32,859 nucleotides of DNA from an uncultured Anaerovibrio sp. GTDB lineage: Bacteria; Bacillota; Negativicutes; Selenomonadales; Selenomonadaceae. Under the pieces are notes generated by a model, which did not search any database, was not told the origin of the DNA, and was given only the letters and a program-made list of their open reading frames with translations. Shown here piece after piece: positions 1-6,740 of this stretch. The DNA lies in the NCBI GenBank assembly GCA_902785445.1, contig CACZYN010000001.1:1-32859 (forward strand), written 5' to 3'. Each line of letters starts with the position of its first letter. Within the stretch, counting starts at the first letter, position 1. Position numbers and translations under genes: made by a program.

Positions 1-839
1 AGTTTGAGCAGGTCATAAATCAGCTGGAAAAGGAAAAAATGCTGTATGAGCAGATGAATGCTGATATCGAAGGTAAGCTGCATCGGGCAGAGGCCATGGA
101 GGCCCGGGCCGAGGCTATGCGTACCGAGTTATCCCAGAAAAAAGCGGAGATAATCCGCAAGGCCAAGGATGAAGGCTCAGCTATGGTGCGCCGGGCCCGC
201 CGGGAATCAGAGGATATCATTAAACAGCTGAAAGAACAGTTTAACGATATGGGAATCCAGAAGCGGCAGCAGACCATTCAGGATGCCCGTAACCGTTTGA
301 ATGAGGAAGCAGAACGTGTTAGACCGGGACTGGTGTCCACCAAAGCCTATCGCAAACCGGTGGACGTGAAAACAATTGCTCTTGGCGATATTATCTATGT
401 TTCCAAGCTGGATCAAAAGGGTACTGTTCTGGCGGTTAAGGGCAAGGAGTTGGAGGTACAGCTGGGCAGCATGAAGACCACCTTGAAGGCCAAGGACTGC
501 AAGTTCGTGGAGAAGGGTAAAAAGGCCAATCAAACCTCAACAGGTGGTTCCGTTAAAGCCCAGAGTGGCAACAGCTTTTTGAAAAAGACCCAGAGTGCCC
601 ATAGGGACATTGATATACGCGGCATGATGGTTAATGAGGCCGAGGTTTTATTAGGGAAATTTATTGATGATTCTCTGATGGCCGGACTGAACCAAGTATT
701 GGTTATTCATGGCAAGGGGACTGGTGCATTGCGTAAGGGTGTTCATGAATATTTAAAGCGTCATAAAAGCGTGGAAAACTTTAATTTTGCAGATATGAGT
801 GAAGGTGGCACAGGAGCCACAGTGGTTTTTCTTAAATAA
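1..839 (+). CDS. mutS2: MutS2 family protein, C-terminal part (5' end outside window)
   Basis: The reading frame is open from base 3, so the start lies upstream. About 278 residues are visible. The first ~100 are charged and helical, as in the coiled-coil part of MutS2. A small beta-rich segment follows (bases ~365-510). The last ~80 residues (from base 600) form an Smr domain: the DIRG motif, the HGKGTGALR loop and a final GGTGATVV strand. MutS2 proteins act on recombination intermediates or collided ribosomes; the Smr domain is a nuclease or nucleic-acid-binding module. The ATPase half is not in the window, so its integrity cannot be judged. The next gene starts 62 bases downstream. Confidence 0.93.
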   Translation, partial: FEQVINQLEKEKMLYEQMNADIEGKLHRAEAMEARAEAMRTELSQKKAEIIRKAKDEGSAMVRRARRESEDIIKQLKEQFNDMGIQKRQQTIQDARNRLNEEAERVRPGLVSTKAYRKPVDVKTIALGDIIYVSKLDQKGTVLAVKGKELEVQLGSMKTTLKAKDCKFVEKGKKANQTSTGGSVKAQSGNSFLKKTQSAHRDIDIRGMMVNEAEVLLGKFIDDSLMAGLNQVLVIHGKGTGALRKGVHEYLKRHKSVENFNFADMSEGGTGATVVFLK

Positions 840-861
840 ACCTGCGAAAAAAGAATATTTG

Positions 862-870
862 TGATAGAAT
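862..870 (+). promoter_or_regulatory. Putative extended -10 promoter of the PBP1A gene
   Basis: TGATAGAAT lies 32 bases before the chosen PBP start, with a TG one base before the hexamer. The same string TGATAGAAT is the -10 region before the L,D-transpeptidase gene at 26481-26489. No good -35 is visible here. Read-through from mutS2 is also possible. Confidence 0.35.
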
Positions 871-901
871 AGAAGCGTATATGTTTATTAGGAGGTCTAT
901 C

Positions 902-3007
902 ATGGAAAAACGTACCGGTGCGGCTCAGCGGACAAGGCAAACCCAAAAGCCACAGAAGCGAAGCAGTGCAAGTCGAATCCTGATAATTGTTCTTGCAATA
1001 CTGGCAGTAATGGTTATTGGTGTAGGTTGCGGATTCCTTACAGCTACATTAAATACAAAAGCGGATTTGGCAGATATTCGTCCGCCGGCTTCATCGCAGA
1101 TTTATGATATAAATGGCAATGAGATCGCTAATGTGCATGCTGATGAAAATCGCGTGCCAGTAAAAATGAATCAGATCCCGGAAAATCTGAAAAATGCCTT
1201 TGTGGCAGTGGAGGATGTTCGTTTTTATGAACATTCCGGTGTGGATTTCCGGGGAATTTTGCGTGCTATGTGGGCTAATATTAGTCGCCAGGGGGTAAGC
1301 GAAGGTGGTTCCACCATTACCCAGCAGCTGGCCAAGAATGCCTATCTGACGCAGGATCGTACCTTTAAGCGGAAGATTCAGGAAATGTTTTTGGCTATAC
1401 AGCTGGAACATCAATATACCAAGGAAGAAATTTTGGAGCTTTATCTGAACCAGATTTATTTTGGTCAGGGAGCTTATGGTGTTCAGGCAGCTGCCAAAAC
1501 CTATTTTGGCAAGAATGTAGAAGATTTGGATTTAAGTGAATGTGCTATGTTGGCGGGTATACCAAAGAGCCCAAATTATTATTCTCCACTGAATAATTTA
1601 CAGGCAGCTCAGACCCGTAAGGCAACTGTACTGGACCAGATGGCCAAGTATGGTTATATTAGTACGTCCACAGCTAATAAAACGAAAAATGAAGAGCTGC
1701 ATTTAGTAAAAACAGCTCCGAAAATTGGTGAAGCCTCTTATTTTGTGGATTATGTTATTCAGTCCATGATTGAAAAATATGGTTCGGATGCAGTTTATAA
1801 AGAAGGTTTGAAGATATATACCACCATTGATATGGATATGCAGCGGGCAGCCGAGGAGGCTATGAAAAACCTGCCGGATATGTACGATGCCAATGGTATT
1901 AAGCAGCCACAGGGCGCTTTGGTAGCTATTGACCCACATACAGGGCATATTAAGGCCATGGTGGGCGGCCGGGGAACTGACATGTTCAACCGGGCTGTTT
2001 TGGCCGAACGGCAGCCAGGCTCAGCCTTCAAACCATTTGTTTTTGCGGCAGCTCTGGAATCAGATTATACCCCGGCATCCATCATTGATGATAAGCCAAT
2101 AAATGTTAATGGCTGGGAACCACAGAATTATAGCCGTAACTTTAATGGCAAGGTTTCCCTCAGATATGTGGCTGAGCAATCCTTGAATGTGCCTACAGTA
2201 AGAGTGGCACAGGATATCGGGGTTGATAAGGTAATTTACTATGCCAAGGAAATGGGAATATCCACCTTTGTAACTGAAGGAACCCAAAATGACGGAAACT
2301 TGTCCACAGCCTTGGGCGGTTTAACCCGTGGTGTAACTCCATTGGAAATTACCAGTGCATATTGTACTTTTGCCAATAATGGTATTCATGTAAATCATAC
2401 GGCGATTGTTAAGGTTTTGGATCGGAATGGCAAGGTTCTGGAAGAATCTGTTCCGGATTCCAAGCAGGTACTGAAAAAGAGTACGGCTAATGAGCTTACC
2501 AGTATGCTGATGGGTGTAATGGTCCGGGGAACAGGTACTGGTGCCAATATTGGCCGTCCAGCAGCCGGTAAAACCGGTACTACCAGTGATTATCATGATG
2601 CCTGGTTTGTGGGCTATGTGCCGGATTTAGTGGTGAGTGTATGGGTTGGTTGCGATGATAACCAACAGATGGGAACAATGACCGGTGGTACTACTCCGGC
2701 AAGTATTTGGCGGGCCTTTATGACAAAGGTTGCTGCAACTATGCCAACTAAGTCATTTGATGGTGCTTATCTTACGGCCGTTGAAACACCTGTTAAGGAA
2801 GAAAGCGTAGATAAGGACGGCTATCTTGTTGATAAGGATGGCAAGCGTATCCTGGATAAGGATGGTAAGCCGATAAAGGGCAACAAGAAGAAAACTGATG
2901 CTAAGCCGACAACTGAAAAAGATACCAACAAGAAAAATAACGAAAAGCCAAATAATGCCCCTACAGCCCCTACACCGGTGGCACCAGGCGGTAAAAAAGC
3001 AAATTAA
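902..3007 (+). CDS. pbpA: Class A penicillin-binding protein (PBP1A-type glycosyltransferase/transpeptidase)
   Basis: A bifunctional peptidoglycan synthase of 701 residues. The ATG at 902 was chosen because AGGAGG (890-895) sits 6 bases before it; an in-frame ATG at 881 would precede that site. There is a short basic cytoplasmic N-terminus, then a membrane anchor at ~25-50. The GT51 glycosyltransferase domain shows the EDVRFYEH motif (catalytic E104), GGSTITQQLAKN and an LNQIYFG segment. The transpeptidase domain has SAFK (nucleophile S374), SLN (427-429) and KTGT (557-560). All catalytic motifs are intact, so the enzyme should polymerise and cross-link glycan on the outer face of the membrane. 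The last ~75 residues are low-complexity Lys/Asn/Pro-rich with three DKDG units. The symbol is a generic family name. The next gene, tyrS, follows closely. Confidence 0.95.
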   Translation: MEKRTGAAQRTRQTQKPQKRSSASRILIIVLAILAVMVIGVGCGFLTATLNTKADLADIRPPASSQIYDINGNEIANVHADENRVPVKMNQIPENLKNAFVAVEDVRFYEHSGVDFRGILRAMWANISRQGVSEGGSTITQQLAKNAYLTQDRTFKRKIQEMFLAIQLEHQYTKEEILELYLNQIYFGQGAYGVQAAAKTYFGKNVEDLDLSECAMLAGIPKSPNYYSPLNNLQAAQTRKATVLDQMAKYGYISTSTANKTKNEELHLVKTAPKIGEASYFVDYVIQSMIEKYGSDAVYKEGLKIYTTIDMDMQRAAEEAMKNLPDMYDANGIKQPQGALVAIDPHTGHIKAMVGGRGTDMFNRAVLAERQPGSAFKPFVFAAALESDYTPASIIDDKPINVNGWEPQNYSRNFNGKVSLRYVAEQSLNVPTVRVAQDIGVDKVIYYAKEMGISTFVTEGTQNDGNLSTALGGLTRGVTPLEITSAYCTFANNGIHVNHTAIVKVLDRNGKVLEESVPDSKQVLKKSTANELTSMLMGVMVRGTGTGANIGRPAAGKTGTTSDYHDAWFVGYVPDLVVSVWVGCDDNQQMGTMTGGTTPASIWRAFMTKVAATMPTKSFDGAYLTAVETPVKEESVDKDGYLVDKDGKRILDKDGKPIKGNKKKTDAKPTTEKDTNKKNNEKPNNAPTAPTPVAPGGKKAN

Positions 3008-3046
3008 AATAACCTGATGGCAGGTTTAAAGGAGAGAAGTATAGAA

Positions 3047-4264
3047 GTGGCAACCAATGTTTTTGATGTTCTCAAGGAGCGGGGTTATATTGCCCAGTGT
3101 ACCAATGAGGAGGAAGTTCGTTCTCTGCTGGAAAATGAGCAGGTAACCTTTTATATCGGTTTTGATCCTACGGCTGACAGCCTTCATGTAGGTCACTTTT
3201 TGGGCTTGATGGTCATGTCCCATTTACAGCGGGCTGGTCATAGACCAGTATGCCTGGTAGGTGGCGGTACTGGTACCGTGGGTGATCCGTCCGGACGTAC
3301 TGATATGCGTAAAATGCTTACTGATGAGGATATTGAATATAATTGCAACCAGTTTAAGAAGCAGATGGCCAGATTCATTGACTTTTCTGATGGTAAGGCC
3401 TTGATGGTTAATAACGGTGACTGGCTTCGCAAGTTGAACTACATCGAACTTTTGCGGGAGGTGGGTCCACATTTCACCGTAAATCGGATGTTGGCAGCTG
3501 AATGCTATAAGAACCGTATGGAAAAAGGCCTGACCTTTTTGGAATTCAACTACATGATAATGCAGTCCTATGACTTTTTGGAGTTGCATCGTCGTTATAA
3601 CCTGAAGCTGGAAATGGGTGGCGATGATCAGTGGTCCAACATTATCGGTGGTGTGGAATTGACTCGCCGTATTACCGGTGATGCCGTATATGGTTTGACC
3701 TTTACCTTGCTCACCAAGAGTGATGGCCAGAAGATGGGTAAAACTGCCGGCGGAGCTTTGTGGCTGGATAAGGACAAGACTTCCACCTATGATTTCTATC
3801 AGTATTGGCGTAATGTGGACGATGCTGATGTGGAAAAGTGTCTGTCCCTGCTCACATTCCTGCCAATGGATGAGGTGCGTCGCTTAGGTGCTTTGGAAGG
3901 TCAGGAAATTAATGAGGCCAAAAAGGTATTGGCTTATGAAGTAACTAAATTGGTACATGGCCAGGAGGAAGCTGATAAGGCTAAAGCCGCTGCTGAAGCT
4001 GTATTCGGTGGCTCCGGTTCCAATGAAAATATGCCAACTATCGAGCTGAAGTCTGATGGGGCTAAGTTGTTGGAGGTGTTGGTAGAGGCTGAGGTATTTG
4101 ACTCCAAGGGCGAAGGCCGTCGTCTGATTCAGCAGAATGGTCTTTCCTTGAACGACGAAAAGGTCAGTGATCCGGACTACATCCTCTCCGATAGTGATTT
4201 CACCAATGGCGAGGCTATAGTTAAGAAGGGCAAGAAGAAGTTCTACCGGCTTATAAAAGGTTGA
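3047..4264 (+). CDS. tyrS: Tyrosyl-tRNA synthetase
   Basis: A class I aminoacyl-tRNA synthetase that charges tRNA-Tyr in the cytoplasm. The GTG at 3047 gives 405 residues beginning MATNVFDVLKERG; AAAGGAG at 3028-3034 lies 12 bases before it. An in-frame ATG at 3017 would add 10 residues but has no ribosome site, so the start is somewhat uncertain. The HIGH-type signature is HVGH (47-50), preceded by the GFDPTADSLH stretch. The KMSKS-type loop is KMGKT (229-233). The C-terminal ~70 residues are an S4 RNA-binding domain (GRRLIQQNGLSLN and following). Length and domain order are normal for bacterial TyrRS. No T-box leader fits in the 39-base gap after the PBP gene, so it may be co-transcribed with it. 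Confidence 0.96.
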   Translation: MATNVFDVLKERGYIAQCTNEEEVRSLLENEQVTFYIGFDPTADSLHVGHFLGLMVMSHLQRAGHRPVCLVGGGTGTVGDPSGRTDMRKMLTDEDIEYNCNQFKKQMARFIDFSDGKALMVNNGDWLRKLNYIELLREVGPHFTVNRMLAAECYKNRMEKGLTFLEFNYMIMQSYDFLELHRRYNLKLEMGGDDQWSNIIGGVELTRRITGDAVYGLTFTLLTKSDGQKMGKTAGGALWLDKDKTSTYDFYQYWRNVDDADVEKCLSLLTFLPMDEVRRLGALEGQEINEAKKVLAYEVTKLVHGQEEADKAKAAAEAVFGGSGSNENMPTIELKSDGAKLLEVLVEAEVFDSKGEGRRLIQQNGLSLNDEKVSDPDYILSDSDFTNGEAIVKKGKKKFYRLIKG

Positions 4265-4287
4265 TGGTGACCAGAGATATAATTAAT

Positions 4288-4378
4288 GCCTTCCCCCTTG
4301 GGGAAGCGCCACAAGGGCACTAGGAGCAAAGCTCCGTCGGTGGATTGCGTTACCCGGATGAGGTTCCCTATAGGGAAG
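4288..4378 (+). repeat. Composite palindromic intergenic element between tyrS and yebC
   Basis: A GC-rich block of ~90 bases in an AT-rich gap, made of hairpins. CTTCCCC/GGGGAAG (4290-4306) comes first, GGAGC-AAA-GCTCC (4323-4335) is in the middle, and TTCCCTATAGGGAA (4364-4377) closes it after CGGATGAGG. The style, with paired CTTCCC/GGGAAG ends, resembles the small dispersed palindromic repeats common in Firmicute genomes. No second full copy is in this window. No U-run follows, so it is not a typical terminator. Confidence 0.6.
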
Positions 4379-4419
4379 TTAAAACTCACGATTTTAATAT
4401 AAAAGGAGATATGTAAGTA

Positions 4420-5154
4420 ATGTCAGGACATTCAAAATGGGCTAATATTAAGAGAAAAAAGGGAGCAAATGATGCTATTCGCGGTAAGATTACCACTAAA
4501 ATTGGTCGCGAAATAACCATAGCTGTTCGTATGGGCGGCTCTGACCCTACTGGTAATATGCGTCTTAAGTTGGCTCTTTCCAAGGCTAAGGCCAATAATA
4601 TTCCAAAGGATAACATCAATCGGGCTATCCAGAAGGGCTTGGGTGCTTCCGATGGCAGCAATTATGAGGAGATGACCTACGAGGGTTACGGTCCTGGTGG
4701 CACTGCTATCATGCTGGATATTCTCACCGATAACCGTAATCGTACGGCAGCAGATGTGCGTCACATATTTACCAAGTATGGCGGTTCTTTAGGGGCTACC
4801 GGTTGCGTATCCTGGATGTTTAACAAGAAGGCCGTTTTCGTTGTGGAAAAGGAAAGCTTTGATGATGAGGATGCCTTGATGGAACTGGTACTGGATGCCG
4901 GAGCTGATGACTTTGTGGCTGAGGATGAGGTCTTTGAAATCACCGCTGAACCAGATGCCTTTGATGATATTCTCCAGGCATTGAATGATAAGGGCATTGA
5001 TCCAGCCAGTGCGGAAATCACCATGGTTCCGGACAACACCGTAAAGGTTGAGGGTGAAAATGTTGCTTCCATGCAGAAGATGCTGGATGCCTTTGACGAA
5101 AATGACGATGTTCAGGAAGTATATGGCAATTACGAAATGGACGAGGTAGAATAA
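4420..5154 (+). CDS. yebC: YebC/PmpR family DNA-binding regulator (TACO1 family)
   Basis: A 244-residue protein with the family signature MSGHSKWANIKRKKGAND at its start and the following GREITIAVRMGG and NNIPKDNINRAI blocks. Family members are cytoplasmic three-domain proteins. They were described as transcriptional regulators, and more recently linked to translation through difficult peptide stretches. The start ATG is 11 bases after AAGGAG (4403-4408). The C-terminal half is strongly acidic (Asp/Glu-rich), as is usual. ruvC starts 9 bases after the stop; yebC-ruvC linkage is a common bacterial arrangement. The gap to tyrS holds a palindromic repeat, so a separate promoter is likely but was not identified. 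Confidence 0.95.
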   Translation: MSGHSKWANIKRKKGANDAIRGKITTKIGREITIAVRMGGSDPTGNMRLKLALSKAKANNIPKDNINRAIQKGLGASDGSNYEEMTYEGYGPGGTAIMLDILTDNRNRTAADVRHIFTKYGGSLGATGCVSWMFNKKAVFVVEKESFDDEDALMELVLDAGADDFVAEDEVFEITAEPDAFDDILQALNDKGIDPASAEITMVPDNTVKVEGENVASMQKMLDAFDENDDVQEVYGNYEMDEVE

Positions 5155-5163
5155 TATTTAAAT

Positions 5164-5658
5164 ATGCTTGCATTAGGTATTGATCCGGGAACAGCTATTT
5201 GTGGCTATGGCTTTGTGGAATCCCAAGGCAGTCGGCTTATTGCCCATGAATATGGAGCGATTACTACCAGCTCCAAGGCCAAGCCAGAAGACAGATTACT
5301 GAAGCTGTACGATGAGCTGGATAATCTGATAAAAAAATATCAGCCGGATGTAATGGGCGTGGAGCAGCTGTTTTTTAACCGCAATGTTACCACGGCAATT
5401 CCCGTGGGGCAGGCCAGGGGCGTAGTACTGTTGGCGGCAGCCAAAAACGGTATAGAGCTGGTGGAGCGAACTCCTTTGCAGGTTAAACAGGCGGTTACCG
5501 GTTATGGTAAGGCAACCAAAGAGCAGGTCATTTATATGGTGACGAAGCTCCTTAATTTGCCGGAGCCACCTAAGCCTGATGATGTGGCTGATGCCTTGGC
5601 GGTGGCCATATGTACCTCCCATGTTTTGGATGGGTTTGTGTACAGAAATAAACTGTAA
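5164..5658 (+). CDS. ruvC: Crossover junction endodeoxyribonuclease RuvC
   Basis: A Holliday-junction resolvase of 164 residues, the normal length. The four acidic catalytic positions are present: D7 in LGIDPGT, E67 in GVEQLFF, and D140 and D143 in DDVADALA. It cleaves four-way junctions symmetrically in homologous recombination. The ribosome site is weak: GAGGT at 5143-5147, inside the end of yebC, lies 16 bases from the ATG. Translation is therefore probably coupled to yebC, whose stop is 9 bases upstream. The usual downstream partners ruvA and ruvB are absent here; a terminator and an unrelated secreted protein follow. Confidence 0.96.
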   Translation: MLALGIDPGTAICGYGFVESQGSRLIAHEYGAITTSSKAKPEDRLLKLYDELDNLIKKYQPDVMGVEQLFFNRNVTTAIPVGQARGVVLLAAAKNGIELVERTPLQVKQAVTGYGKATKEQVIYMVTKLLNLPEPPKPDDVADALAVAICTSHVLDGFVYRNKL

Positions 5659-5681
5659 AGTAAATAATTGATGATTGGAAG

Positions 5682-5727
5682 TAGGCTTGGACTAATTACG
5701 AGAGTATTTGGTCAAGCCTATTTTTTA
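5682..5727 (+). terminator. Rho-independent terminator after ruvC
   Basis: TAGGCTTG pairs with CAAGCCTA across an ~29-base loop, followed directly by TTTTTT. It ends the yebC-ruvC unit. Confidence 0.75.
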
Positions 5728-5740
5728 TTAAGTAATTTGT

Positions 5741-5768
5741 TTGAATTTGTTAAAACTCTGTTTAGAAT
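5741..5768 (+). promoter_or_regulatory. Promoter of the PepSY-type gene
   Basis: TTGAAT (5741-5746), a 16-base spacer and TAGAAT (5763-5768) give a good sigma-70-type promoter. Transcription should begin near 5775. That excludes an ATG at 5769 as the start and supports the ATG at 5853. Confidence 0.6.
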
Positions 5769-5852
5769 TTGTTTATATTTGGGCTGTATACTACAGACAT
5801 AGCCAATGAGGTTAATAAAAATGTAATTGAGTTACTAAAGGAGGAACATATT

Positions 5853-6608
5853 ATGGATAAGATGAATATTTTGAAAAAGGCCGGAATCGGTGTATTGGTA
5901 GCTGCTATCGCTGTTGGTGGATATTCCTGGTACAAACATGAGTCTATGATAAGAGATTTTCATCGGATGGCTGAAGCCAGAACCACTATGGTGGAGCATC
6001 AGGCTGAGAAATTAGATGTTACTATTATTGATAAGGCCCAAGTAAAATCCATTGCCGCTGATGCAATGGGGGTGGATGAAACCAGCATTACCTGGAACGA
6101 GATTTCCCTGACGGATGGGCCAATGGGTATGGGCTTTAACCCTATGGGACAGCCTGGTCATCATGGTCATCCGAATTTCCCAGGCCATCCTGGTATGAGA
6201 AGCGGTCATTTTGATGATAATGGTGGACATAGGGGCCCTGGAAATGGCCATTTTGGCCCTCGTCATAATGGAGAGCACAGAGCAAGTGCTGGCCCGAACG
6301 ACAATCCACCATTCTGGTGCCAGGACAATCATTTTCAGGGGGGACCAAATAATGGCTGTCCATTCCCACCAGCAAACGCAGTGCAGGGACAGGATAGACC
6401 AATGCCACCTATGAACGAGCCGGCTCCACCACCAGCTAATGTGGAAAATAAATCTGATAACGCCCAGCCAATGGACAAAACTCAGCTCAAGAAATTCCGC
6501 TTCCATCCAGTATATAATGTATTCTGTGAAGCCAATAATGTGCGCTATGCAGTGCGTGTAGATGCCATAACCGGTGAAGTATACGGCTGCCACGTGGGCA
6601 GAAGATAA
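5853..6608 (+). CDS. Membrane-anchored or secreted PepSY-like protein with a His/Gly/Pro-rich insert
   Basis: A 251-residue protein. AAAGGAGG (5837-5844) lies 8 bases before the ATG. The N-terminus has Lys residues and a hydrophobic stretch (~10-26, GIGVLVAAIAVGGYSW), so it is exported or anchored with the bulk outside. Residues ~60-90 (DKAQVKSIAADAMGVDETSI and the following TWNEISLTD) match the helix and first strand of a PepSY domain. The last ~35 residues (HPVYNVFCEANNVRYAVRVD then AITGEVYG) match its final strands. Between them lie ~120 residues rich in His, Gly, Pro, Asn and Met, e.g. GHHGHPNFPGHPGM. Metal binding or flexible-linker roles are inferences. The gene is monocistronic between a promoter and a terminator. 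The family assignment is moderate; the function is unknown. Confidence 0.75.
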   Translation: MDKMNILKKAGIGVLVAAIAVGGYSWYKHESMIRDFHRMAEARTTMVEHQAEKLDVTIIDKAQVKSIAADAMGVDETSITWNEISLTDGPMGMGFNPMGQPGHHGHPNFPGHPGMRSGHFDDNGGHRGPGNGHFGPRHNGEHRASAGPNDNPPFWCQDNHFQGGPNNGCPFPPANAVQGQDRPMPPMNEPAPPPANVENKSDNAQPMDKTQLKKFRFHPVYNVFCEANNVRYAVRVDAITGEVYGCHVGRR

Positions 6609-6628
6609 AACAAAATCTTATTTGAATA

Positions 6629-6665
6629 AAACGCCTTGAAGATTTTCTCTTCAGGGCGTTTTTCT
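6629..6665 (+). terminator. Rho-independent terminator after the PepSY-type gene
   Basis: AACGCCTTGAAGA pairs with TCTTCAGGGCGTT (one T·G pair) around a TTTTC loop and is followed by a T-run. Strong. Confidence 0.85.
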
Positions 6666-6690
6666 ACTGGTAGTAATTGCGGTATTATTA

Positions 6691-6696
6691 TATAAT
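6691..6696 (+). promoter_or_regulatory. Putative -10 element of the helicase gene
   Basis: A perfect TATAAT lies in the AT-rich gap 45 bases before the helicase ATG and just after a terminator. No convincing -35 is visible at the right distance. Confidence 0.3.
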
Positions 6697-6740
6697 TTTA
6701 CATAATACCTATTAAATTTAAGACTTTGGAGAAAATATCC

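Noticed and set aside
4411..4416. ATG-TAA minimal start-stop before yebC
   Set aside because: Only 2 bases from the ribosome site; likely accidental.
6012..6593. Long minus-strand and alternative plus-strand frames in the His-rich gene
   Set aside because: Products of biased codon composition; the plus-strand gene has promoter, ribosome site, signal segment and terminator.
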